Below the pieces are notes generated by a model. It worked only from the letters and a program-made list of their open reading frames with translations, was not told where the DNA came from and did no database searches. The position numbers and the translations under genes are program-made. From the NCBI GenBank assembly GCA_050740975.1, contig JBOIEE010000332.1, positions 1 to 10,147 of the forward strand: a stretch of 10,147 nt of DNA, given 5' to 3'. Origin of the DNA: JBOHHR01 sp050740975 (GTDB lineage: Bacteria; Pseudomonadota; Gammaproteobacteria; JBOHHR01). Positions within the stretch are counted from its first letter, which is position 1, and every line of letters starts with the position of its first letter. Positions 1-5,497 of this stretch are shown piece after piece.

Positions 1-37
1 TGGCTGACCTCCCGGTGAATGTTAATGACAAAGCGTT

Positions 38-115
38 CATTATGCGGCTCTGACCTCAGCGAGGCTAACCCGCGTTGACGCCGGGGGTCAGCCTCGCTCC
101 GCGGAAGTCATAATG
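38..115. repeat. Large nested inverted repeat (hairpin or cruciform)
   Basis: The outer arms are CATTATG (38-44) and CATAATG (109-115). The inner arms are GCGAGGCT (59-66) and AGCCTCGC (90-97). The inner stem extends inward through ACCC/GGGT with one A-C mismatch. No T-run follows on either strand, so it is not a typical intrinsic terminator. GCGG occurs on both sides of the inner block (44-47 and 101-104), which could be a short target duplication around a small inserted palindrome. It lies just beyond a TAG (117-119) that closes the reading frame downstream of the neighbouring minus-strand gene. Its role is unknown; a recombination site, a small mobile palindrome or an RNA 3'-end structure are all possible. 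Confidence 0.6.
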
Positions 116-116
116 T

Positions 117-239
117 CTAGGCTTTCAGATTCGGCGCCTTCGTCTGCGCCGCGAGCAGCGGTTTCGCCGCCAGGGTCAGCTCTCCGCGCTGAAAATTGGT
201 GATGTTGCGCCGGCGGCTCGGCGCTCGGGCGTTGGTCCA
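117..239 (-). pseudogene. Possible frameshifted C-terminal extension of the adjacent Cys4/coiled-coil gene
   Basis: Reading frame open on the minus strand from a TGA at 240-242 to a TAG at 117-119, with no usual start codon. Its last 20 codons read LTLAAKPLLAAQTKAPNLKA and nearly all end in G or C, a strong coding signature. The adjacent gene ends in another frame at 176. A single indel near 190-215 would join the two. This is inference from codon use only; the stretch could also be chance in GC-rich DNA. Confidence 0.3.
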
Positions 240-523
240 TCATCCAGGAGTTCCCGAAACCGCGCTTTCAATATGGCGAGCTCGGCCTCGACCGCCGCGA
301 CGCGCTCAGAGTGCGTGCGGCCGTCGATCATCTCCAGGAATTCGTCGCGGGGGTTTATACGCATGGAAGACAACGAGGTTTCTAGGCTCTCGAGGCGGCG
401 ATTCACGCGCCTGATCTCGTATTCGGCCGACTTTCGGCAGCCGGCTGAGCAGTAAAACTGCCGCTGACCCGCCTTCGGTTTCGCAAGGAGAGCGCCGCAA
501 GAACGGCATGCCAGCTCGCTCAT
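176..523 (-). CDS. Small Cys4 zinc-finger / coiled-coil protein of the phage element
   Basis: 115 residues. The N-terminus has a C-x2-C-x15-C-x3-C arrangement (Cys6, Cys9, Cys25, Cys29), expected to bind one zinc ion. Residues about 35-95 are rich in Arg, Glu and Leu and look helical or coiled-coil, and the tail is Pro/Ala rich. The ATG at 523 is preceded by a G-rich GGGGG, which can act as ribosome binding site. It is the last clear gene of the minus-strand element in this window. No enzyme signature is visible. Short Cys4 proteins of this kind are common in prophages as presumed DNA- or protein-binding factors, but I cannot name a family. A well-biased frame just past the stop suggests the C-terminus may have been frameshifted. 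Confidence 0.6.
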   Translation of the reverse strand: MSELACRSCGALLAKPKAGQRQFYCSAGCRKSAEYEIRRVNRRLESLETSLSSMRINPRDEFLEMIDGRTHSERVAAVEAELAILKARFRELLDDGPTPERRAAGATSPIFSAES

Positions 524-615
524 GTTCCCCCACCACCCATTTTGCTAATTTCGCGACGAAAAAATTAACACGGCGCGCCCGCTCCCGGGGCAAACGCCGC
601 ACGTTTTTAGACCCC

Positions 616-903
616 CTATCCCCCAGGCCCGCTGCGTTGTGTTTTGCTGGCCCGTTTGGGCGCTGGATTGACCAGGCTTGCGTCCGCGGTGAGGTTGCTG
701 GGCTTGTCAACCTTAGTGATGCCAAGGTTCACAATTGGGACAAAAGCCGACGGTTTGAGCTCCTGCTCGGAAGGCCCCGCATTTAGGGCTCCAAGGCCGA
801 ACTCGACGTGAAGCGCCCACAGCCCTTCATGAATATCGGTCCGCTTGAGGAGAGCCTCAACGACCTCTTTATACGTGAACACGATTTGTTTTGTCTCTGC
901 CAT
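616..903 (-). CDS. Hypothetical phage-element protein beginning MAETKQIVFTYKE
   Basis: 95 residues from the ATG at 903; an upstream in-frame TTG (909) would add two residues and overlap the hicB stop. The chosen ATG lies 3 nt beyond the hicB stop, so translation is probably coupled to hicB. Residues 1-55 look like a compact alpha/beta domain (KEVVEALLKR, then a Gly-rich strand region). The C-terminal 35 residues are Lys, Pro and Ser rich and probably disordered. I recall similar short hypothetical proteins in proteobacterial genomes and prophages, but no function is established to my knowledge. There are no cysteines, transmembrane segments or signal peptide. A role in the toxin-antitoxin unit is possible only by position. 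Confidence 0.65.
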   Translation of the reverse strand: MAETKQIVFTYKEVVEALLKRTDIHEGLWALHVEFGLGALNAGPSEQELKPSAFVPIVNLGITKVDKPSNLTADASLVNPAPKRASKTQRSGPGG

Positions 904-905
904 AA

Positions 906-1457
906 TCAATTCGCCGTCCCGGCCGACCCTAACATTGGGATCGCCTTGAGGAATGTTTGGTCCATTGGGATTGCCTTGAGGAATGTTTGGTCCGGATATA
1001 AACCCACGGACGGCGACAACAAAAATTGAGGCGGGGAGATCTCAGCCAATCGAGTTATACAGACCTGCATATTCATCGTTGTGCCCGCCCTTGCCTCAAC
1101 TGTGCCGACCCGCTCAGCCAAGGCGGTGGCGATAAACTGGTTGAGACTTATACCGTCGGCTTGCGCGAGTTCAGCAGATCGCCGATGTAAGCTCCGCGAG
1201 AGGCGTAATACAAAACGCCCAGAATACTCCTGGTCCGCCATCGGTTCCGGTATGGCCCGCCCCGAATCGAGCACAGCTTCGATCCAGCTACGCGCCGCCG
1301 ACTTTAGCCGTTTAAGGGCTTCTCCAGCCGTCTTTCCTTCTGTTACGCACCCCGGAAACTCCGCGATCTTCGCCGTGTATGTTGCCGTCTCTCGGTCCCA
1401 GATCAACACCCTACTATAAGGGCGCTCAAGGTATGCCTCAGCTCTCGTTTCGCCCAT
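906..1457 (-). CDS. hicB: HicB-family antitoxin with extended, duplicated C-terminus
   Basis: 183 residues. Residues about 14-65 form the HicB partial RNase-H-like fold: a strand (YSRVLIW), the Asp/Glu-rich turn, the signature EFPGCVTEGKTAGEAL, then a helix. This domain binds and masks HicA. Residues about 79-118 (GRFVLRLSRSLHRR, then GISLNQFIATALAERVG) form a ribbon-helix-helix DNA-binding domain, used by such antitoxins to repress their own promoter. From residue 119 on lies a non-canonical tail with a perfect 10-residue duplication, DQTFLKAIPM (156-165 and 166-175). The ATG at 1457 overlaps the end of hicA by 20 nt, the usual toxin-first order with coupled translation. Assignment rests on motif recognition and gene order; the tail's function is unknown. 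Confidence 0.88.
   Translation of the reverse strand: MGETRAEAYLERPYSRVLIWDRETATYTAKIAEFPGCVTEGKTAGEALKRLKSAARSWIEAVLDSGRAIPEPMADQEYSGRFVLRLSRSLHRRSAELAQADGISLNQFIATALAERVGTVEARAGTTMNMQVCITRLAEISPPQFLLSPSVGLYPDQTFLKAIPMDQTFLKAIPMLGSAGTAN
934..993. repeat. 30-bp tandem duplication within hicB
   Basis: Two adjacent 30-bp copies (934-963 and 964-993) differ at one base (C942 versus T972). The unit is exactly ten codons, and the difference is a synonymous Ala GCG/GCA change, so the encoded decapeptides are identical. It adds 10 residues to the HicB tail without shifting frame. Confidence 0.95.
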
Positions 1458-1725
1458 CTTCGTTCGCCTCCATCACATCGATGTCTTGTTCAAGTTGGTC
1501 AAGTATGCTCCGCGCTGTAAACTTGTTTAGGCCCTGCGAATGGTGGGGAATGGTGATTGGAAGGAAGCCCGGTCGAACGCTAACCCATGTGGGTTCAGCA
1601 CCTCTTGGACTACACTTCCTGCCCAAAGCGCGCGCCAATTGTTCCAACTCCGTCGATTTAACCCCACCCTGGCGCCGCAGCATTTCGACCTTCTGTCGAA
1701 GCTTCCTAAGTTTCGTAGGGCTCAT
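1438..1725 (-). CDS. hicA: HicA-family mRNA interferase toxin
   Basis: 95 residues from the ATG at 1725. HicA toxins are small double-stranded-RNA-binding-fold proteins that cleave mRNA using a conserved histidine, and HicB neutralises them. Here residues about 23-45 (STELEQLARALGRK) and 54-72 (FLPITIPHHSQGLNKFTA) match the family layout, with His61/His62 in the position of the catalytic histidine. The closing helix ARSILDQLEQDI is also typical. It is somewhat longer than the classic 60-80-residue forms, because of an N-terminal Lys/Arg-rich helix. The frame is open further upstream, but 1725 fits the promoter and the family best. There is no clear Shine-Dalgarno, and the mRNA may be nearly leaderless. 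hicB follows with a 20-nt overlap. Confidence 0.82.
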   Translation of the reverse strand: MSPTKLRKLRQKVEMLRRQGGVKSTELEQLARALGRKCSPRGAEPTWVSVRPGFLPITIPHHSQGLNKFTARSILDQLEQDIDVMEANEDGRNES

Positions 1726-1770
1726 AGTGTCATCTATAGTATCATAATGGTCTTTGACCTCTCGGCGCAA
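1724..1770 (-). promoter_or_regulatory. Putative hicAB promoter and direct-repeat operator
   Basis: On the minus strand a -10-like TATGAT (1746-1741) lies 18 bp from a weak -35-like TTGCGC (1770-1765). On the plus strand, ATAGTGTCAT (1724-1733) and ATAGTATCAT (1736-1745) form a 12-bp-spaced direct repeat matching at 9 of 10 bases. It covers the -10 element and the hicA start codon, where HicB-type ribbon-helix-helix repressors would be expected to bind. The promoter implies a 5' leader of only about 10 nt. Prediction by eye. Confidence 0.4.
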
Positions 1771-1906
1771 CAAGCACCAACACTTTTGGGAGAAGGAGCG
1801 CCGGGCTCCACGGCCTGCTGCGGCCTGCTCGCCCACCTCGATCTGGGACCCATCGGCCTGAAAGGGGTGGGTGGGAAGGCGGAAAAAGACGCCGGGTCGA
1901 TTGGGA

Positions 1907-1933
1907 TCAAACCCGGTTTGGATGTTTTGCCAT
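1907..1933 (-). pseudogene. Aborted small ORF behind a strong ribosome binding site
   Basis: Downstream of the capsid gene, a strong Shine-Dalgarno-like GGAGGGGGG precedes an ATG at 1933 that reads only MAKHPNRV before TGA. One frame over, the sequence is open from here down to about 1770 and continues into the hicA frame, with well-biased codons (for example PNRPGVFFRLPTHPFQADG). This suggests a short gene between capsid and hicAB that lost its frame just after the start. The stretch 1934-2028 shows nothing else. Function unknown. Confidence 0.3.
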
Positions 1934-2028
1934 TGTGGTCCCCCCTCCGTTTGCGGGAAGGAATGCGGCGGCCAGGACTACCAGCCAGCCGCCGCGAGGT
2001 CCACAGGGAGAAAGGACCAGGAAGGACC

Positions 2029-3171
2029 TTAGCTCGTCGCGAACTTGAGCAGCTTTATCGCTTCGAAGTTCATCACATCCCCGCCCACCCTGCGATACGT
2101 GTAGAACAGCACGTGGGGTTTTGCGGTGTAGGGGTCTCGAAGCATCCGCATCGGGTGCCGGTCGACGATGGTGTACCCACGCTGAAAGTTGCCGAAGGCG
2201 ATGCTCAAAGAGTTGGCCGTCATGTCCGGCATGTCTTCCGCCGCGAGCATTGGATACCCAATGAGTAAGTCGGGTTGCCCCGCAATTACGCTGGTCTGCC
2301 ATAGATAGTTGCCTTGCCCATCCTTTAATTTTCGGGTCGCGGCGATGGTTTTGCTGTTCATAAGCCACGTCGCCCCGCTGCGGTAGCCAGCCTTCAGCGC
2401 GAAAACCATGTCGATGAGCTTGTCGCCCGGATTGCTCGAAGCAAAGGCGCCGCTCGCACCGCTGGCGGTATATTCCAGCGTGCCCCAGGGCCGCGTTGCA
2501 TCCGAAGTGGCCGCCGTGGGGTACGAAAGGAAGCCCCGGGGCTTCCCGATCCCATCGCCACTAACGAACGCGGTCGCCTCGGCTCTCCCGAATTTATCGC
2601 CCACCTTCGCCGTCAGCCAGGCGGCGAGGTCGATCTTCGCGTCGTCAAGAAGCTTCTGCGTAACTTTCGGGTTCGCATAATGCTCGTGAACCGGAACGGA
2701 CAGCTTTCCGATCTCCGGCGTTGCCGTCTCCGGCCGGCCTTCGGTCTCGGAAACCCAGCTCGCCGCGGGCTCGTGGCGGTCCAGGATTTCTTCGAATTCG
2801 GGGGAGTCGACCGTAACAACCCGCGCAACCTGACGGATCGGACTGGAATTGAAAACAGTGCTCGTGATCGAGTTCTGGAGCTCAACGGGCGCAAAGTAAC
2901 CACCAGAAGGATCGTCGGAAACCGCCATCCCCTTGGTATACAAGGCGCTTGCGTCGCCGTGGCGTATGTAGGTTCGCAACCCCTTATTGAGCTCGGTCCG
3001 ATCCTCGCCCGCATGAAAGCCACCGAGTCCCACACGCTTCTGCGCGATCTCGATGTCAGAGATGCGCGAACGCAGCCGCTCGTACCGAGCGTCGTTCGCC
3101 TGGGTGAAGTCCGAGAAAGCGCCCTTAACGCCGTCAAGATACTGCTGTACCGTGGCTGGAAGTTCTGACAT
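2029..3171 (-). CDS. HK97-type phage major capsid protein
   Basis: 380 residues, near the usual 380-420 for this family, which builds icosahedral phage shells. Residues 1-50 form a helical delta-type scaffold segment. It is followed by the typical Gly-rich GGYFAPVE (90-97) that opens the mature fold. Other family landmarks are NPKVTQKLLDDA (167-178), SGDGIGKPRGFL (204-215), WLMNS (269-273), the loop LLIGYPM (302-308) and GNFQRGYTIVDR (327-338). The ATG at 3171 has GAGG 8 nt upstream. No prohead protease, portal or terminase gene adjoins it, which is unusual because these normally form one cluster. The scaffold segment here is shorter than the 102 residues of HK97 itself. Identification is confident; whether the protein still assembles is unknown. 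Confidence 0.95.
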   Translation of the reverse strand: MSELPATVQQYLDGVKGAFSDFTQANDARYERLRSRISDIEIAQKRVGLGGFHAGEDRTELNKGLRTYIRHGDASALYTKGMAVSDDPSGGYFAPVELQNSITSTVFNSSPIRQVARVVTVDSPEFEEILDRHEPAASWVSETEGRPETATPEIGKLSVPVHEHYANPKVTQKLLDDAKIDLAAWLTAKVGDKFGRAEATAFVSGDGIGKPRGFLSYPTAATSDATRPWGTLEYTASGASGAFASSNPGDKLIDMVFALKAGYRSGATWLMNSKTIAATRKLKDGQGNYLWQTSVIAGQPDLLIGYPMLAAEDMPDMTANSLSIAFGNFQRGYTIVDRHPMRMLRDPYTAKPHVLFYTYRRVGGDVMNFEAIKLLKFATS

Positions 3172-3184
3172 TGGATTTACCTCG

Positions 3185-3307
3185 TCAAAGTTTTAACCTG
3201 TTTTCGCCAGGCTCACCCTGCGAGTTAATTGGTGCCCCCCCGCTTTGAATCCAGAGCGCCGCGGCATCACGCAGCGGCGCGCCGGGGATTCCGAGGAGGT
3301 AACCCAA
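3185..3307 (-). CDS. Possible 40-residue ORF just upstream of capsid
   Basis: A TTG at 3307 opens a 40-codon frame ending in TGA at 3185-3187, immediately before the capsid ribosome binding site. It contains GYLLGIPGAPLRDAAALW and then a Gly/Pro/Asn-rich tail. Codon use is strongly biased to G/C at third positions, like the neighbours. The start lies 2 nt after the stop of the 105-residue gene upstream and lacks a ribosome binding site. It may therefore be a coupled small gene or the frameshifted tail of that gene. I recognise no family. Confidence 0.4.
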   Translation of the reverse strand: MGYLLGIPGAPLRDAAALWIQSGGAPINSQGEPGENRLKL

Positions 3308-3309
3308 GT

Positions 3310-3627
3310 TTAATGCATTTGCGAGCCTGGATCGCCGCCCGGCTTATCAGGCGCCTCCTGGTAGTCCAACGCGCCGTCGCGGATCATGGCGGCGATCTGC
3401 TCTAGCACCGCGCCCGCGGTCTCGGATCCGAAGTCGCGCCCAATCTTTGCGGCCCCTGCCCAAATGAAGGATCGGGGCAACATCTCTGCATACTCGGGAA
3501 AGTCGCGCTGCAAGTTTGCACCGACATCGCCCAGGAACGAAATGAAAAAGGTCCCGGCGTTTTCGGCGTCAGCAAAGTTCATCTCCGCAGCGATTTTTCG
3601 ATCGGTTTCAGTTGGCGCTTTCATCAT
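3310..3627 (-). CDS. Hypothetical acidic phage-element protein
   Basis: 105 residues starting MMKAPTETDRKIAAEMNFADAE, mostly predicted helical and acidic, ending in a Pro/Gly/Asp-rich tail. There is no signal peptide, membrane segment, cysteine or catalytic motif. Two adjacent ATGs (3627, 3624) follow an AAGGG ribosome binding site. It sits between the small early genes and the capsid gene in the same direction and is probably co-transcribed with them. I do not recognise a family. Confidence 0.6.
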   Translation of the reverse strand: MMKAPTETDRKIAAEMNFADAENAGTFFISFLGDVGANLQRDFPEYAEMLPRSFIWAGAAKIGRDFGSETAGAVLEQIAAMIRDGALDYQEAPDKPGGDPGSQMH

Positions 3628-3630
3628 GCT

Positions 3631-3753
3631 TCACCCTTTCGTGATTAGCCGCTCAGCCAGCTCGGCGTAGGTCCCAACACGACGTTGGTCAGAACGGAAA
3701 GTCCTCTTCGCTATCGGCCTCTCGCTTATCGGCCTTTCCAGCCTTGCCGACAA
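3631..3753 (-). CDS. Possible very small ORF ending YAELAERLITKG
   Basis: A 40-codon frame from a TTG at 3753 to TGA at 3631-3633, overlapping the end of the neighbouring broken gene and stopping 3 nt before the next ATG. That spacing fits the tight packing of this operon. The last 18 codons (from RRVGTYAELAERL) look protein-like, while the first half is Arg/Pro rich and overlaps another frame. No ATG is available. The plus strand at 3673-3688 also holds a CCAAC/GTTGG inverted repeat. Low confidence. Confidence 0.25.
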   Translation of the reverse strand: MSARLERPISERPIAKRTFRSDQRRVGTYAELAERLITKG

Positions 3754-3996
3754 CCTTTTGCAGCATGGCGATAACGTTTTCAGAAGTGTCCTGGCCAAAG
3801 GGGATTAAGACACGCACGGATGCGCCGTGCATAAGTTCCTGCGTCTTGCCCCACGTGATACAGTGCCCATCCCGCCAAGCGCACTTGCGAGCTTCTCGCT
3901 CTGCGGGGCCTCTTTGTGCCCAATACCGAGCTTCGTGATCGTCATCTCGATGTCGTAGTTATCTATCATGTGTTTTGCCTCTGTTGTGCGGTTCAT
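3689..3996 (-). pseudogene. Small phage-element gene interrupted by a frameshift
   Basis: The 5' part starts at ATG 3996, whose ATGA overlaps the stop of the preceding gene, so initiation here is credible. It reads MNRTTEAKHMIDNYDIEMTI and stays well biased to about position 3870. That frame then degenerates and stops at 3805. From about 3890 down to 3689 the -1 frame carries the coding signal (HCITWGKTQEL, then ASVRVLIPFGQD) and ends EEDFPF. Joined, the product would be about 101 residues. The acidic EEDFPF tail resembles the C-terminal tip of single-stranded-DNA-binding proteins (D/E-rich, ending Pro-Phe), which binds replication partners. This is suggestive, since rep lies upstream, but no OB-fold can be shown. 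No classical slippery heptamer is present. Confidence 0.5.
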
Positions 3997-4211
3997 TTGA
4001 CCACCGAAAGGTGTCTGGGTCGGTATCTCGCAAGCTCGTCGGCGTGCGCTTTCAACTCCTTGCCCAGTGCCCGCAGCTCCCGCATTACTTGCTCGGCCTC
4101 CGCGTCGGTCATGGACTCAATGGGGATCGCGCGCAGCTCCGCACCACGCGCAAGCATTTCCTCGACCGATAAAGCGGCTACCTGTTGCTCAACTGTACGA
4201 TGCTCTATCAT
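3993..4211 (-). CDS. Small helical hypothetical protein
   Basis: 72 residues, rich in Glu, Ala, Arg and Leu (VEEMLARGAELRAI, DAEAEQVMRELRALGKELKA), almost certainly a helical or coiled-coil protein. Start and stop both use ATGA overlaps with neighbours: its ATG (4211) overlaps the stop of the Cys/His gene, and its TGA overlaps the next start at 3996. This makes it part of one translationally coupled minus-strand operon. No known domain recognised. Confidence 0.6.
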   Translation of the reverse strand: MIEHRTVEQQVAALSVEEMLARGAELRAIPIESMTDAEAEQVMRELRALGKELKAHADELARYRPRHLSVVK

Positions 4212-4618
4212 TTCACTTCGCTCTCCTCACAAAATGGGTTTCTTTCACCACTTCCAAGCGCTTCCGCTTCGGTGGTTTCGGCGGCTCTGCCGGTGCCGGG
4301 TGCCCGCGCCGCCGGCCGCGCGGCCATCTCGCCCTGCAAAGCTTCTTCCCGCCAGTCGGATTGTCTGCCCGCGCGCAAGCGCTCGCGCACCTTCTCGGCC
4401 GCCTGCTCTGCGGTGAGGCGTCCCTGCAACTGCCGCCAGTGGATAAGGCAAAACCACTGCCCGGGTCCGCGCGTGTCTGAGGATATGGTGCCGGGAAGCT
4501 GGCAGCGCTCGCCGAGCGCCCTGAACTCGCACCGCGACGCCTGGATCCCGTTCTGGCAGGCAAGCTTGGAGCTTTTGTTTGTCAGCCTGTCGATATCGGC
4601 TCCGTAGTCGTCAGTCAT
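4208..4618 (-). CDS. Phage Cys/His putative zinc-binding protein
   Basis: 136 residues. Cys30, Cys39, Cys57 and His60 in RCEFRALGERCQLPGTIS and GPGQWFCLIHW form a pattern seen in short phage proteins: Cys, then Cys, a Gly-Thr-Ile-Ser segment, Gly-x-Gly-x-Trp-Phe-Cys and a final His. It is probably a structural zinc site; Cys21 could also take part. Residues 68-95 are a charged helix, and the last 35 residues are Ala/Pro/Glu rich and likely disordered. It starts 3 nt after the rep stop and overlaps the next gene by ATGA. By position it belongs to the replication/early operon. Its exact role is unknown. Confidence 0.65.
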   Translation of the reverse strand: MTDDYGADIDRLTNKSSKLACQNGIQASRCEFRALGERCQLPGTISSDTRGPGQWFCLIHWRQLQGRLTAEQAAEKVRERLRAGRQSDWREEALQGEMAARPAARAPGTGRAAETTEAEALGSGERNPFCEESEVK

Positions 4619-4621
4619 GCA

Positions 4622-5224
4622 CTATTCCTTCGGTGAGATTTCGTCGTCCCAGCGTTCGCCGTTCAGATACGTGCTGGCGTGTGGGATGTAGCCGTCGATC
4701 CACGGCTTGTGTTCGCTGGCGCGCTTGATCACATCCAGGATGATCGGCGTAGCCTTCTCTCGGCTTTCGAGCTTCTTCCGCGTCCAGACTTCGAGCGCCT
4801 TCTTCTTGCCCTCCTTTCTCGGATATCTTTTCCAAAATTGATCAAAACACTCACGTCCGTTTTTCGAAACGGACATATGATTGGTTCTATGATCTGGTTG
4901 ATTACCTGGTTCAGGTGCGTCAGACGCACCGTTGCCTTTTTCGAACGGTCTGTCTGACGCACCGTTGCCGATGCGCAAAACGTAGACGTTTCGGTTCCGG
5001 CCAGCACTATGGTCAACGTCGATTATTCCCTTCGATGACAGACTACGGATCGTGCGCAAGACGGCATTCTTGCAAAACCGGCTTTCCCGAACGATGGTTT
5101 CGATTGACGGCCAGCACCTAAGCGTTTCGCGGTTGGCGTGATCAGCCAGCACCCGTAAAACGCCTTTTTCAATCCCGCCAACGGTCAGGTTTGCAACCCA
5201 TCTGTGACGGTCTACGGGGCTCAC
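4622..5224 (-). CDS. Phage replication initiator (lambda O-like, winged helix)
   Basis: 200 residues from a GTG at 5224, 4 nt after the upstream stop. Residues about 10-85 form a winged helix-turn-helix (GGIEKGVLRVLADHA, CWPSIETIVRESRF, recognition helix NAVLRTIRSLSSKGII). Such domains bind origin DNA in phage Rep/O proteins. A flexible linker follows (86-125) with an imperfect 11-residue repeat beginning GNGASD. The C-terminal domain (127-195) carries the family signature FDQFWKRYPRKEGKKKAL and YIPHASTYLNGERWDD, commonly seen in phage and satellite replication proteins that load host helicase. It heads the small-gene operon running toward capsid. The linker DNA contains a candidate origin. 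No primase or helicase is fused. Confidence 0.8.
   Translation of the reverse strand: MSPVDRHRWVANLTVGGIEKGVLRVLADHANRETLRCWPSIETIVRESRFCKNAVLRTIRSLSSKGIIDVDHSAGRNRNVYVLRIGNGASDRPFEKGNGASDAPEPGNQPDHRTNHMSVSKNGRECFDQFWKRYPRKEGKKKALEVWTRKKLESREKATPIILDVIKRASEHKPWIDGYIPHASTYLNGERWDDEISPKE
4855..4969. other. Candidate intragenic replication origin (iteron-like block in rep)
   Basis: Three features cluster in the rep linker. First, a perfect 8-bp stem GTCCGTTT/AAACGGAC closes on a TTCG loop (4855-4874). Second, three near-tandem units of 12-13 bp each end in TGGTT (4875-4886, 4887-4899, 4900-4911) in a locally AT-rich stretch. Third, a 14-bp direct repeat GACGCACCGTTGCC (4923-4936 and 4956-4969) recurs at 33-bp spacing. 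In lambda, the origin iterons lie inside gene O in the same kind of linker. The origin role here is inference; the repeats also encode the repeated linker peptide. Confidence 0.35.
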
Positions 5225-5228
5225 CGTG

Positions 5229-5408
5229 TCACAACCCCAACAACTTGCGCCACTTGATGATCGTCGCTTCGGCCGCCCGCTTATCCCAGCAGCGACGGCA
5301 GGTGTTGCCCAGGATGGACGCCTCTACCGCGGCTCCACAGCGGGTGCAGTGCGGCGCTAGCGGTGGCGGGTCATCAGGACTAGAATTATTAGGGTGCTGG
5401 CCTGTCAT
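5229..5408 (-). CDS. Small zinc-ribbon protein
   Basis: 59 residues from the ATG at 5408. The HCTRCG and CRRCW motifs (Cys21, Cys24, Cys37, Cys40) form a C-x2-C-x12-C-x2-C zinc ribbon, followed by a basic helix (KRAAEATIIKWRKLLGL). The first 20 residues are Pro/Asn/Asp rich. There is no ribosome binding site, but its start lies inside the last codons of a tiny upstream ORF, so coupled translation is likely. A longer frame reaching a TTG at 5465 is possible. It lies between alpA and rep in the early operon and may bind nucleic acid; function not established. Confidence 0.6.
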   Translation of the reverse strand: MTGQHPNNSSPDDPPPLAPHCTRCGAAVEASILGNTCRRCWDKRAAEATIIKWRKLLGL

Positions 5409-5493
5409 CGTGGCGAGCCGGCACGCGAGCTTTGTGATACTCGGTAGTCTCGGCGCCCGCCCCAAGCGGGCGCACCTCGTTCTGATACCTCAT
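5389..5493 (-). CDS. Tiny ORF between alpA and the zinc-ribbon gene
   Basis: 34 residues (MRYQNEVRPLGAGAETTEYH, then a basic/Pro tail). The ATG at 5493 is 4 nt beyond the alpA stop and preceded by a G-rich GGGGGTGA that can serve as ribosome binding site. Its stop at 5389 overlaps the start of the zinc-ribbon gene, which lacks its own site. Codon use matches the neighbours. It may be a genuine micro-gene or a leader that couples translation. No family recognised. Confidence 0.45.
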   Translation of the reverse strand: MRYQNEVRPLGAGAETTEYHKARVPARHDDRPAP

Positions 5494-5497
5494 CGCT

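Noticed and set aside
59..97. Integron attC site
   Set aside because: The arms lack the RYYYAAC/GTTRRRY core pairs and there is no integron integrase or cassette array.
306..725. A 139-codon minus-strand frame overlapping two small genes
   Set aside because: It overlaps better supported genes in another frame, is Arg/Pro rich and has no family features.
934..993. Short direct repeats as a CRISPR array
   Set aside because: Only two copies, adjacent with no spacer, and exactly ten codons within hicB; it is a coding tandem duplication.
1540..2268. A 242-codon plus-strand open frame
   Set aside because: It lies antisense to capsid and hicA, has no recognisable domains, and mirrors the coding bias of the opposite strand.
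3805..3996. Programmed -1 ribosomal frameshifting in the broken small gene
   Set aside because: No classical X-XXY-YYZ slippery heptamer or downstream pseudoknot is evident near the frame change; an indel is simpler.
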